Source: Neobacillus sp. FSL H8-0543
GTDB lineage: Bacteria > Bacillota > Bacilli > Bacillales > Cytobacillaceae
NCBI RefSeq assembly: GCF_038592905.1
Contig: NZ_CP151943.1
Location: forward strand, 1,986,501-2,050,500
Direction of reading: 5' to 3'
Length of the DNA: 64,000 nucleotides
Shown: positions 44,115-52,632 of the stretch, piece by piece
Numbering within the stretch: position 1 is the stretch's first letter
Layout: every line of letters starts with the position of its first letter
Notes under the pieces: generated by a model
Told to the model about the DNA's origin: nothing
What the model saw: only the letters and a program-made list of their open reading frames with translations
Databases searched by the model: none
Made by a program: the position numbers and the translations under genes

Positions 44115-44638
44115 GAAAAAATAAGAACAATGGTTAATTGAAGGAGCAAAACATGAAGCTAATTTTTTTGAAAAGTAAATTGAAAACCAGTTAGACGTTC
44201 CACTAGGCGAATTTCATACCGAGATTCCTCAGTATCAACAGAAGGGTATTAAGAAGAACAGAGAAGGAAAATACACACAACCAAAAGAATATAAAGAGTG
44301 CCCACTAGTTAAGTGGCAGGTGTTCACAGAATTTAATCATCAAAATCACATTAAAATTTAAAAAATTCAAAATCTTCATATTATAAAAGTAACATAAACT
44401 TCATTGTATTTTCATGGCGAATCTGTGAATTTTTTTTAAAATTCCGTTATTAAATTATCGAATATCTTGTGTTATTTACTTGGATATGCATTCGTTACGC
44501 CTATTTGACACTATAGATCCATCATACTAGCATCGCTGCCTGATCAAATGTTTGAACTCAAAAAGCAAGGGAAAATCGTACGTTTAAGTGCCATACGATT
44601 TACTCTCGACTCGGGTGAAATTTAAAAATAAAATAGAA

Positions 44639-44690
44639 TGCCCGAGGTATGTAAAAAAAAAGGAAGTCACACCTCGGGCATCTTATTGCC
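44639..44690 (+). terminator. Hairpin with T-run in the dioxygenase-PadR gap
   Basis: TGCCCGAGGT pairs with ACCTCGGGCA across 22 bases, then TCTTATTGCCTTTTTT. It resembles a terminator, but I see no gene ending here. Confidence 0.45.
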
Positions 44691-44793
44691 TTTTTTGGGT
44701 TAATATCAAAGTTGGTTCGTTTATAATCCCCCAACAAATACACCTAATGATTTATGGATTTAGCATTTGTTAATTTTTTGAAGCTTGTCTTGA

Positions 44794-44822
44794 TGACATT
44801 GGGTCTGACCCCAAAATTCATC
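44794..44822. repeat. REP-like motif ATGACATTGGGTCTGACCCC
   Basis: The same 20-base word followed by AAAA occurs at about 56400. GGGTC and GACCC form a short palindrome. Confidence 0.55.
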
Positions 44823-44917
44823 AAGTGGTTGTCGCAACATATGTCTTATCTTCTAAGAATGCATTATTTTTTATCTTTTCAGAAAATTAACTTGTGTTTT
44901 TTATTTACATCCACTAT

Positions 44918-44938
44918 TATATATCTAAATGATATATA
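44918..44938. promoter_or_regulatory. Inverted repeat TATATATC/GATATATA upstream of padR
   Basis: Exact 8-base halves around TAAAT, 24 bases before the padR start. Its position suits an autoregulatory PadR operator, although AT-only palindromes arise easily by chance. Confidence 0.4.
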
Positions 44939-44961
44939 TCTTATAGATAGGTGTGGAAATA

Positions 44962-45516
44962 TTGAGGAATTATAACGATACAACATATGCAATATTAGGG
45001 ATATTAACTACTGAATGTAAATCAGGATATGCCATTAAACAGTTCATTGACCAGAGCTTAAATCATTTTTGGAAAATTAGTTATGGACAAATATATCCAA
45101 CGCTAAAATTAATTGTCCAAGAGGAATTAGCAGAAGTTCGTACTTCATCTACCCCAGGAAAGCCTGATAAAAATGAGTACTATCTTACCTCAAAAGGAAT
45201 AGAAACACTAAAAAATTGGTTGAAACAGCCAATTGAACAATTACCAATTGAGCGAAATGAAATTTTACTTAAATTATTTTTTGGTCGCTATCAAGCTCGA
45301 GAAAATACGGTATTACTTCTACAGAAATACAAGCAAGAGCTCGCAGGACGTTATCAAACCTATGTATCTATTGAACAGGCTATTATCAATCACAAAGATA
45401 ACGATGAGGATTCAATATATTGGTTGTTTACGTTAGATTATGGAAAAAGAACCACAAAAGCTGAGATAGATTGGTGCGAGTTTACTCTTGAAAAACTTTC
45501 TACGAAGGGGGATTAG
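44962..45516 (+). CDS. PadR-family transcriptional regulator
   Basis: 184 residues. The winged helix is TTYAILGILTTECKSGYAIKQFIDQSLNHFWKISYGQIYPTLKLIVQEELAEV, with the wing around TPGKPDKNEYYLTSKGIETLKNWL. The C-terminal half (NEILLKLFFGRYQARENTVLLLQKYKQ...) is the dimerising helical PadR C domain. TTG 44962 follows AGGTG by eight bases; GTG 44953 lacks a site. The stop is immediately followed by the DUF4188 gene (2-base gap), a common pairing. PadR proteins repress genes for detoxification or efflux in response to phenolic acids and other compounds, so this one may control its partner and itself. Confidence 0.88.
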   Translation: MRNYNDTTYAILGILTTECKSGYAIKQFIDQSLNHFWKISYGQIYPTLKLIVQEELAEVRTSSTPGKPDKNEYYLTSKGIETLKNWLKQPIEQLPIERNEILLKLFFGRYQARENTVLLLQKYKQELAGRYQTYVSIEQAIINHKDNDEDSIYWLFTLDYGKRTTKAEIDWCEFTLEKLSTKGD

Positions 45517-45518
45517 TG

Positions 45519-45992
45519 ATGACCAACCAGATTTATACTGGTCGTTATACGATTGATAATACAGAGGATATTGTCGTTTTCATCATTGGAATGAGAGTTA
45601 ACAAGCGACTCGCAATTCATAAGTGGTTACCAGTATTTAGCGCCATGCCTGGAATGATTAAGGAGCTTTATATAAACAAAGAGGAACTGGGATTTTTATC
45701 GATGGAAAGTTATTTTGGACTTAGAACAACTGCTATGATCCAATATTGGCGTTCAATTGAAGACCTGCTTGCTTATGCTAAAAATGAAAAACATTTAACG
45801 GCTTGGAAAAATTTCAACCAAAAAGTAGGTAACAATGATGCGGTTGGAATTTATCATGAAACGTATCAAATAAGTAAGGGTAATTATGAATCTATTTATG
45901 TAAATATGCCTCACTATGGCTTAGGAAAGGCATTGAACCATAATCCCGTTACTGTAGAACGAGATTCCGCTCGTAAACGACTTAAAGAATAA
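45519..45992 (+). CDS. DUF4188 (monooxygenase-like fold) protein
   Basis: 157 residues. Family features are VVFIIGMRVNKRLAIHKWLPVFSAMPGMIKEL, GFLSMESYFGLRTTAMIQYWRSIEDLLAYAK and the C-terminal VGIYHETYQISKGNYESIYVNMPHYGLG. The fold is related to the dimeric alpha-beta barrel of small haem-binding monooxygenases and aldoxime dehydratases, with a conserved H-x-x-W motif. No reaction is proven. ATG 45519 follows AGGGGG. Co-transcribed with padR. A MITE-like element is inserted between its stop and its terminator. Confidence 0.83.
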   Translation: MTNQIYTGRYTIDNTEDIVVFIIGMRVNKRLAIHKWLPVFSAMPGMIKELYINKEELGFLSMESYFGLRTTAMIQYWRSIEDLLAYAKNEKHLTAWKNFNQKVGNNDAVGIYHETYQISKGNYESIYVNMPHYGLGKALNHNPVTVERDSARKRLKE

Positions 45993-46010
45993 TAATTTTG
46001 TTTTAGTTTT

Positions 46011-46195
46011 AGGCTCTGTTAAAGGACATTGTTGATTTATAACTCTGTTGATTGGAGCGGAAGGCGCTTGACTCCTGCGGGAGTACGGGGCTGGGGAGAC
46101 CCCACAGGCGCTTAAGCGCCGAGGAGGCTCCCCGGCACGCCCGCGGAAAGCATAGCGCCTGGAGAGGAAATCAACAGCCAAGTTTAACAGAACCT
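46011..46195. mobile_element. MITE-like element with terminal inverted repeats and target duplication
   Basis: Terminal inverted repeats AGGCTCTGTTAAA (46011) and TTTAACAGAACCT (46183) differ at one base pair. The 6-bp direct repeat AGTTTT flanks both sides (46005-46010 and 46196-46201). The 160-bp core is very GC-rich and self-complementary (CGCTTGACTCCTGCGGGAG, GGCGCTTAAGCGCC, GGGGAGACCCC), in sharp contrast to the AT-rich surroundings. It codes for nothing convincing. I recall very similar GC-rich repeats in many Bacillus genomes. Confidence 0.85.
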
Positions 46196-46202
46196 AGTTT
46201 TA

Positions 46203-46240
46203 AAAAGCACCTTATAGCAAATTTAATAAGGTGCTCTTTG
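46203..46240 (+). terminator. Terminator of the padR-DUF4188 operon, displaced by the MITE
   Basis: GCACCTTAT (46207) pairs with ATAAGGTGC (46226), then TCTTTG. It now lies about 210 bases from the DUF4188 stop because of the inserted element. Confidence 0.7.
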
Positions 46241-46252
46241 TAAATTTCAACA

Positions 46253-46287
46253 ACCTCATTTACCTATGGGTACGGCTCACACTAACG
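46253..46287. repeat. Short dispersed motif CCTCATTTACCTATGGGTACGG
   Basis: One of five copies of a roughly 30-base word whose fullest form (49062, 61338) is CCTCATTTA-TTATGGTACGG then TTCACCGTA. Confidence 0.5.
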
Positions 46288-46332
46288 TATCAGTGTATGT
46301 GGCAACACATGGGATGTCTCAATCTGTATAGT

Positions 46333-48717
46333 TTACATTATTACTGTACGGCTGATAATTTCATCCTGTACTTCCTTGCAAAGCTCGACAAAAAAAGCAC
46401 TGTATCCGGCAACACGTACAATAAGGTCCCGATATTCTTCAGGGTGTTGTTGGGCTAGTTGTAATGTTTTGTTATCGACGCAATTGAATTGCATCTGAGC
46501 ATTGCCCATAACGGAGGCGGTGCGTAACAGGGAAATCAATCCTGACCTGCCTTCCTGAGTATCTATTGAATTTCTTGTTACTTTAAAGTTATGAGCCATA
46601 CCAAGACTCATTGATTCAACATTAATTTTGGATACAGATTTTATGACTGCGGTAGGTCCTTTTTTATCTGCACCCTGAGTAGGACTCATTGAATCAGACA
46701 GTGGTGCACCCGAAAAGCGTCCGTTGGGTGTTGCTCCAATCAACTCGCCCAGTGGTGTATTAAAGGACTGGGACAGCGTTCCATGGATTTGTCTTGCATA
46801 AAGCGACTTGTACTGATTGATTCTTTTTTCTGTGTAATCAACAATGTCGGTTGCAATCAGATCTGCATAGTCGTAATCATTACCGTATTTAGGCGCATCA
46901 AGGCAGTCACGACGTATTCGTTCGTACCCCTCCCAGTTGGCATCAAGAGCTTTTTTTATATCTGAAAGCGTGTACTTTTGGTCATCATAAACCAGTTTTT
47001 TAATCGCAGCCATGCTGTCGACATAAGTACCCAGCCCTGCGAAGATTGTTCCCGGTCCTTCATAAAGAACTGCTCCCCCGGCTGTCACATCTTTTCCGGT
47101 TTGCATACAGCCGTCAACAAACAGTGACATATATGGAGTGGGCATAACATTTCTGAAAACCTCCTGAACTAGAACTGTACCCCTCGCATTCATCTCCAGA
47201 AGATAATCAAGTTGTCGTTTCACTGCGGCTTCAAATTGTTCATAAGTGATCATTGCCTCTAGTTCTCCGGTATCTAGCCATTTCTTGCTTCCGTAGGACT
47301 TAAGAATGCCACGATTGAAGAACATGTCAATGGTAATAGGCCATTGTGTAAAGCCACCGGCTGTCCACTGGTGGATACGTCCAGATTTTTGCGGTTCTAC
47401 GCATCCCATAAGGCAATAGTCACGAGCATCTTCAAAATCAAAGCCCTTTCTAAGCATCATTTTAATATGTGCATCATCGAAATGGCAGGCAGGCATACCA
47501 ACGCCGGCTTTAATGACATCCACAATTTTTTCAAAATAACGCTGTGGAGATTGATTGTGGATACGGCAGGCAAGGGAAGGCTGGTAAACCTTAACTTTTT
47601 CAACAGCATCCATAATCAGATAGGTTAATTCGTTGGTGCCGTCTCCCCCTTCACGTTTCTGTCCACCTACGGTCATATTTATAAAAGGCATATATCCTGC
47701 AAAATATTTGGCAGTCGCTCCCGGTGTATACCAAATCATTTCTGAACATTTGATCAGGAAACATCCCATCAGTTCAAGAGCCTGCTGTTCATCTAGCCTT
47801 CCATTCTCAAAGTCTGATGTATAACAAGGGAACACATACTGGTCTAAACGGCCCAGCGATGTACTACATTGATTTTCCTCCATCAAAAACAGTGACTGTA
47901 TTGTCCAAATAGCCTGCAATGCTTCATGAAATGTTTCAGGCGGATTAGCAGGCACGCGGGCATTGACTTTAGCGATTTTTTCCAACTCAAATTTACGCTT
48001 TGGATCCTGTTCCTTTTCCGAAAGTTCCTGTGCATATGCTGAAAGACGATCAGCATATGTAAGAATTCCTTCACACGTTTCTATTGCTGCTTGATAAAAG
48101 GGGATTTTTTCCTTATCCTCCATTCTACCAGAGGATAAGTTAGCAAGATAAGCTTCAGCTTCAGCTTTAACCCCATTAATACCTTTCTTAAAAAGGATGA
48201 TATCATAACCCGGACTGGTATCGCCGCCACCACTGGTCATATGATAGGTCAAATCACTTATGCACGCTTCAGCGCCGAATTCCCATAAATCCTCATCCCG
48301 AAAAGCTTTTTCACAAGCCTCTGCCAAAGATTTACCTTCCCAAAATAGGAACAATTGCTCTCTCATAATCATCTTGTCTTCTTCACTGATAAAGTACGGA
48401 TCCTGTGATCTCGTGCTGATGGTGTCAAGTTCATCACGAACCCACTCCCATGCAATATCTGGCGAAAATGCACCTGCCCGCGGTTTTCCGCAAGGGTGTC
48501 CCACTATAAGTTCATTTTCTTGTATAAGCATCGGGGCAGTTTCGCATGCTCTTCTAAACCCTTTAGCACGAAGCACGTTCTTTGGAAGGTCAGGAAACTT
48601 TTTTGCAATTTCGGTAAATGCCAAGGCACGGCCAATTGTTATGCTTGGCTTGACAGTTAAATATGCTTCTTTCAGGAGCCGAAGACGTTTAGGTAGATCG
48701 GAATTTCTCTGCTTCAT
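46333..48717 (-). CDS. CutC-like glycyl radical enzyme (choline trimethylamine-lyase family)
   Basis: 794 residues. The catalytic Cys439 and Glu441 are in CLMGCVEPQKSGR; the radical Gly771 is in VRVAGYSAFFVELC, 24 residues from the end. GGGDTSPGYD, TAKYFAGYMPFINM and SLACRIHNQSPQRYFEKIVDV follow choline TMA-lyase closely, as do PRAGAFSPDIAWEWVRDELD and CHFDDAHIKMMLRKG. In the choline pocket the usual Y in T-G-Y-T-Q-W appears as F (GGFTQWP), so the substrate may be choline or a relative. The reaction would give trimethylamine and acetaldehyde under anoxia. No CutD-type activase or microcompartment gene lies within 14 kb on either side. ATG 48717 follows AGGAGG. G+C is higher than next door, which may mean transfer. 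Confidence 0.85.
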   Translation of the reverse strand: MKQRNSDLPKRLRLLKEAYLTVKPSITIGRALAFTEIAKKFPDLPKNVLRAKGFRRACETAPMLIQENELIVGHPCGKPRAGAFSPDIAWEWVRDELDTISTRSQDPYFISEEDKMIMREQLFLFWEGKSLAEACEKAFRDEDLWEFGAEACISDLTYHMTSGGGDTSPGYDIILFKKGINGVKAEAEAYLANLSSGRMEDKEKIPFYQAAIETCEGILTYADRLSAYAQELSEKEQDPKRKFELEKIAKVNARVPANPPETFHEALQAIWTIQSLFLMEENQCSTSLGRLDQYVFPCYTSDFENGRLDEQQALELMGCFLIKCSEMIWYTPGATAKYFAGYMPFINMTVGGQKREGGDGTNELTYLIMDAVEKVKVYQPSLACRIHNQSPQRYFEKIVDVIKAGVGMPACHFDDAHIKMMLRKGFDFEDARDYCLMGCVEPQKSGRIHQWTAGGFTQWPITIDMFFNRGILKSYGSKKWLDTGELEAMITYEQFEAAVKRQLDYLLEMNARGTVLVQEVFRNVMPTPYMSLFVDGCMQTGKDVTAGGAVLYEGPGTIFAGLGTYVDSMAAIKKLVYDDQKYTLSDIKKALDANWEGYERIRRDCLDAPKYGNDYDYADLIATDIVDYTEKRINQYKSLYARQIHGTLSQSFNTPLGELIGATPNGRFSGAPLSDSMSPTQGADKKGPTAVIKSVSKINVESMSLGMAHNFKVTRNSIDTQEGRSGLISLLRTASVMGNAQMQFNCVDNKTLQLAQQHPEEYRDLIVRVAGYSAFFVELCKEVQDEIISRTVIM

Positions 48718-49010
48718 AAATACCTCCTCTTAATTCAAGCATTTCTGGAGTATCTCCAATTTACTCTTTATTTGATCTTTTAAAACAAAACTTTCCTCAT
48801 TGAATTTAAGTATCATATTAATTGTAAAGCCTTGGGGGTTATTTTATATTGTAGATTCTCTACTGTTTTATTGGATAAAATCTGCCAATATTATTGATGA
48901 TTTGTACTATAGTTACTTTTGGACAAATAATATGTTGCTAAATTTATATGCCTGTTTAGATTTTTGGTTAGAAAGGCTATTTAGTAATTCATTCAAATAA
49001 AAACAGATAA

Positions 49011-49045
49011 AGGCAACTACCAATAATGGTAAGTTGCCTCATTTA
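49011..49045. terminator. Hairpin terminator AGGCAACT...AGTTGCCT
   Basis: AGGCAACTACC pairs with GGTAAGTTGCCT (one bulge), then CATTTAAAAAA; A-rich DNA lies on the other side. The gap 48718-49527 has no convincing gene: only this hairpin, the repeat at 49062 and the hairpin at 49336. The 66-codon frame at 48800 has no binding site. Confidence 0.6.
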
Positions 49046-49061
49046 AAAAATATCGAAAAAA

Positions 49062-49099
49062 CCTCATTTATTTATGGTACGGTTCACCGTAGTTATTTA
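49062..49099. repeat. Short dispersed motif CCTCATTTATTTATGGTACGG
   Basis: Followed by TTCACCGTAGTTATTT. The core TACGGT-TC-ACCGTA is a palindrome. See copies at 46253, 54465 and 61338. Confidence 0.6.
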
Positions 49100-49335
49100 A
49101 GAGGCAAAAAACAGAACAGAGTTCCATTAACTATCTCTCGCTTTCCGTTAAGTATGTAATCAAGGGGCAGTTGGATACTTTTAATATTATTAAAGATCTA
49201 GAAAGGTCACACTGAATAATGATTTGTTTTATGTATCTTATTTATATTTGATAAACTCCTACAACAAAATTAAGAGTAGGATAATATCTGTTTAAAGGGC
49301 TCCGTTTTGAGGTGCATATCATATAAATGGCAATG

Positions 49336-49377
49336 AAAATGGCTCGTAAACTGACATCAGTTTTGCAAGCCATTTTT
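49336..49377. terminator. Strong two-step hairpin with T-run
   Basis: Outer stem AAAATGGCT/AGCCATTTT and inner stem AAACTG/CAGTTT. It is almost symmetrical, so it may serve either strand; the nearest gene end is that at 49528 on the minus strand. Confidence 0.6.
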
Positions 49378-49527
49378 CAGGTTTATGGAGCTTTATTGAC
49401 ACCAAAACCTATATCTTTTTCTTCAACTAAAGCCCCCCGTTAGCCATCCAATGAAGCCCCCCTTCACCACAAAAAATGTAAGAAAATATCGTTCTTACAT
49501 GGTAGTTGAATAAGGATATTGCTATCC

Positions 49528-50400
49528 TTAACCAAAGATTTGTGCAGTAATAGCAAATAATTCTTTATTTCTATATGGCATATTAATAGAATTCTTTATC
49601 ATTATCGGAGGATTACTAACCTTTATAAATCCACTTTTCTCCAAGAATAACATTAACTCGTCATTACTAGATGGCACATCAATCCTTAACTTTCCTTGAT
49701 GATTAAGAACTAACCCATCGATTATTAAAGCAGCTGTTTGTGAATCTGGTGCTACAATAGGTCCTATTAATAAATTTACTGGACCTAATATGGATAATCC
49801 AAATCCAATAATCTTCCCCTTTAGATTTTTAACAACTAAACATTGTTTTGATTGATTTATCCTGTTAAGAAGTAATTTTCTTCTCTTATCACCAAATGCA
49901 GCCCAATCTAATTCAATAATCTCATTAATATCATTCTCACGGTATTTCTCTAAGGTAATTTTCCGATGATTATTAAACAATTTAGTTGGAATATACTTAT
50001 CACTTAGATACTTATGTACAGAGTCGACAGTAATAAAACCCATGTCTTCATATAAGGGTTTCCCATCTTCAGTTGAAATTAACATTATTGAGGTATTTCG
50101 AGAAACACTGTCTATACATTTCTGAGTAGCCTTTTTTCCTAAGCCTAAACCTCGATATTCTTCATTAACAATAACCATACCAATTGAAGCTAAATCAGTA
50201 TCATAAGGTATAATTGCGGCACTCGAAACAATTTTCCCCACAGCATTTTTATGTCCGTATATTTTACCTGATGACATAACAGTTTTAATTTCATGTTCAT
50301 CATAATCCCAGCCAACTGATTCAGAAAGTTCTATTAAACCTAAGACATCATATTTATCAAATTCAACGAATTCTAATACTGTTTTATTGTCTGTATGCAT
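49528..50400 (-). CDS. GNAT-family N-acetyltransferase with two GNAT domains
   Basis: 290 residues. The N-terminal GNAT domain has the acetyl-CoA loop IVNEEYRGLGLGKKATQKCID (the R-G-x-G-[LI]-G-K signature). The C-terminal half begins ITLEKYRENDINEIIELDWAAFGDKRRKLL and has GKIIGFGLSILGPVNLLIGPIVAPDSQTAALIID, an Acetyltransf_18-type domain. The substrate, an amine of a small molecule or protein, is unknown. ATG 50400 follows AGGGAG. It precedes an isochorismatase-like gene by 95 bases on the same strand. Confidence 0.85.
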   Translation of the reverse strand: MHTDNKTVLEFVEFDKYDVLGLIELSESVGWDYDEHEIKTVMSSGKIYGHKNAVGKIVSSAAIIPYDTDLASIGMVIVNEEYRGLGLGKKATQKCIDSVSRNTSIMLISTEDGKPLYEDMGFITVDSVHKYLSDKYIPTKLFNNHRKITLEKYRENDINEIIELDWAAFGDKRRKLLLNRINQSKQCLVVKNLKGKIIGFGLSILGPVNLLIGPIVAPDSQTAALIIDGLVLNHQGKLRIDVPSSNDELMLFLEKSGFIKVSNPPIMIKNSINMPYRNKELFAITAQIFG

Positions 50401-50495
50401 TAGAAATCTCCCTATTTCATTCCTATTCTTATCATAATTTACTATCTAGCCCTATTCAACTCAAGCCCCCAATTAGTTTAAGTACATAATTTCAC

Positions 50496-51020
50496 TCATC
50501 TATCAAATGTAATATCTTTACTTGGGTAAACAGCGGCAAACCAACGTAATACTTCGTTGTGATGGTTAATAATTTGTTGGGCAGTAATGTCCTGTGAATT
50601 CCAAGTGCTGTGTGTATCTGAAACTAATGTGACCTTATATTCCATACTAAAAGCCCTTCTGCAAGTTGTATCCACACACGCTTCTGTTTGAATTCCTGCA
50701 ACAACCAAATGGTCAATCCCATGTTTTTTCAGTTCTTCATCTAAAGAAGTATTATAAAATGAATCAGGAGTTGTTTTTTGAATGATTACATCCTGATTCT
50801 TTGGAGTTAGTTCAGGATGAATCTCCCACCCCTTTGTCCCATACTCTAAAGGTTTACCAGCAGGTGCGTTATGCTGTATATAAAAAATAGGTGTCTCGGT
50901 AGAGCGTGCTTGTTTGATTAAATCTTTTAAATTTTTTAGCATTCTTTCCCCTTTATAGACGACATTACCTTCCTGAAACATTCCATTTTGAACGTCTATA
51001 ACCAGTAGTGCTTTCTTCAT
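50496..51020 (-). CDS. Isochorismatase-like cysteine hydrolase
   Basis: 174 residues. The triad of the family is present: Asp in ALLVIDVQNGMFQEG, Lys in IIQKTTPDSFYNTSLDEELKKHGI, and Cys in VVAGIQTEACVDTTCRRAF, with the usual cis-peptide before the nucleophile block. Members hydrolyse amides such as nicotinamide or ureido groups, or act on isochorismate; no nicotinamidase metal-site motif is seen, so the substrate is open. ATG 51020 has GGGGGAGG upstream. An imperfect inverted repeat, ACATACGTTCGTTATT, follows in the upstream region. Confidence 0.85.
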   Translation of the reverse strand: MKKALLVIDVQNGMFQEGNVVYKGERMLKNLKDLIKQARSTETPIFYIQHNAPAGKPLEYGTKGWEIHPELTPKNQDVIIQKTTPDSFYNTSLDEELKKHGIDHLVVAGIQTEACVDTTCRRAFSMEYKVTLVSDTHSTWNSQDITAQQIINHHNEVLRWFAAVYPSKDITFDR

Positions 51021-51164
51021 TTTCCTCCCCCTAAAAACATACGTTCGTTATTATTTATTGTACACTATTCATTAAGATTTGTTGAACAAACCAGCATCGT
51101 TAGTGGAACAAGAAAAAAAGCCGCCGAAGCAGCTGGTGATCTTAAACTATTGCACCCGTTAAGT

Positions 51165-51659
51165 TCAATATTCTTTCTGAGATAAATCCAATTGGAAAAT
51201 AAGTGAATTTCTATCAGGGTAATCATATTGAATTGGCAAGTCCTCTTTATCAATCTTTTTAAATCCAACCTTCTTGTAAAAGCTGTGTGACCTAGTGGCT
51301 TTGGATGGAGTGTCCAAAATCACCTTTAAAAACCCTTGTTTATTCGCAAAATCAAGCAATGCTTGATATAAACCTGTTCCTATCCCAAACTCTTTACCAC
51401 GGTAATCTTTATAAACGAAAAATTTCTTTAAAACAGAGACCTCGTTCGTTTTCTTTTGCAAACCGATAGAGCCTACAACCTCACCGTTATCGTTTAACGC
51501 TACCCAAAAGTTTCCTCCGTCGTTTATATAGTTTGATTGAATATCCAAAATGTCTGGTTGTTCTTCTGCACTAATCCCTACACCATATTCAACATTCTGT
51601 ACGTGCAATATTAAATTAATGACTTCTTCTTTATATCTATTATCGTAAATCGTAATCAT
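51165..51659 (-). CDS. GNAT-family N-acetyltransferase
   Basis: 164 residues, one GNAT domain: MITIYDNRYKEEVINLILHV at the start, GEVVGSIGLQKKTNEVSVLKKFFV, then the acetyl-CoA-binding YRGKEFGIGTGLYQALLDFA and SHSFYKKVGFKKID. The first part of the acetyl-CoA loop (R-G-K-E-F-G-I-G) is regular. The substrate is unknown. ATG 51659 follows GGAGGAAAA. Not in an evident operon. Confidence 0.85.
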   Translation of the reverse strand: MITIYDNRYKEEVINLILHVQNVEYGVGISAEEQPDILDIQSNYINDGGNFWVALNDNGEVVGSIGLQKKTNEVSVLKKFFVYKDYRGKEFGIGTGLYQALLDFANKQGFLKVILDTPSKATRSHSFYKKVGFKKIDKEDLPIQYDYPDRNSLIFQLDLSQKEY

Positions 51660-51737
51660 TAATTTTCCTCCAAATGTATTTTATTTAAAGAATACTATTA
51701 ATTTTTGTTAAATTAAACTGAACCGTTAGCTCTACAA

Positions 51738-51770
51738 GCGATAGCCATTGTTTAGCTATCGCCCCCAGTT
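51738..51770. other. Small hairpin GCGATAGC/GCTATCGC
   Basis: Perfect 8-base stem with a 9-base loop in the gap behind the GNAT gene. A CCCCCAGTTAGTTTAAGT word follows and recurs, slightly changed, at 50466. Function unknown. Confidence 0.4.
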
Positions 51771-51914
51771 AGTTTAAGTGTACCACTTCACAAAGTTACA
51801 TCGATTTTAACATATATACATTGAAACTTTTCTTACTCACATTTCACTTTATATCATATAGAGTTCCTCCCAGAACAGAAGGTACTCTATTCACACAAAT
51901 CATTGAACTCCTTG

Positions 51915-52412
51915 TTATTCTTTTCCGCTAAACTCTAAAATTTTTAAACCCTCGGATGCCTCTGGTTCTTCAAAAAATTTAGTAACATGAATAAACACCG
52001 CTTCCGTGTCAAAAGCTGCTCTTTTGGGTTGTTCGTTACGCCTTTGTGCAATTTGACGTAAGCATTGCTCGTTATTTAGATTAAGGAAAATTAGTTGATG
52101 GCTTGCATTGACCTCTGACACCATATCCAAAAACCACTTTCGCAGTTTTTGAGTGTTAGCTGGAAAATCCATCACTACATCTGTACCGACACTTAATATG
52201 TTTTGGACATGCTTTTTCACCAACGGCTTGAGCTGCGCTGAGAATTTTAGATAGTCCTCAAATGATGCAATCTGATTGGGATATAGAGATGAAAGCCATT
52301 CATCCTCAGACAACAGTACCGCATGTTTATCTATCGCCAATTGTTTTGATTTAGTTGATTTTCCAGCGCCCATTTTTCCACAGAAAAAGTATAGAGTCCC
52401 CAATTGTTTCAT
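51915..52412 (-). CDS. P-loop ATP-binding protein (kinase-like, AAA_33 type)
   Basis: 165 residues. Walker A is FFCGKMGAGKSTKSKQLA (residues 9-26). A DVVMDFPANTQKLRKWFLDMV stretch follows, as in small-molecule kinases of the zeta-toxin/gluconate-kinase-like group, and LIFLNLNNEQCLRQIAQRRNEQP has the lid Arg residues. It probably phosphorylates a small molecule or RNA end; nothing more specific can be said. ATG 52412 follows GGGGGTAA. It stands alone, upstream of the broken recombinase. Confidence 0.8.
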   Translation of the reverse strand: MKQLGTLYFFCGKMGAGKSTKSKQLAIDKHAVLLSEDEWLSSLYPNQIASFEDYLKFSAQLKPLVKKHVQNILSVGTDVVMDFPANTQKLRKWFLDMVSEVNASHQLIFLNLNNEQCLRQIAQRRNEQPKRAAFDTEAVFIHVTKFFEEPEASEGLKILEFSGKE

Positions 52413-52632
52413 ATTTTTTACCCCCAGCGCTTATTTTAGTGGTTGTTGCCCCACCTTGTAAGACTATAATTTATTTTTTTATATTTTTTCACTAATGTTG
52501 CACTTATTTAATTTTTTAATATAAAAATACTCGAAATGTTCGCTAATCTGCCCGATAGTTCAATACCTACGTTTCCATTTCTATAATCAAGGCAATAATT
52601 CCTCCAATATAACCGAAAAGGAGGATATTATT

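Noticed and set aside
44180..44361. Frame QLDVPLGEFHTEIPQYQQKG... after an in-frame stop
   Set aside because: Protein-like composition but no start, no family I recognise, and a stop directly upstream; possibly a gene remnant.
45921..46243. Open frames of 63 and 86 codons across 46.0-46.2 kb
   Set aside because: They arise from the GC-rich MITE core, in which stop codons are rare.
47344..48733. Plus-strand frames opposite the glycyl radical enzyme
   Set aside because: Antisense shadows of a fully conserved 794-residue enzyme.
48800..49000. 66-codon plus-strand frame rich in Phe/Leu/Tyr
   Set aside because: AT-rich chance frame before a hairpin; no ribosome-binding site.
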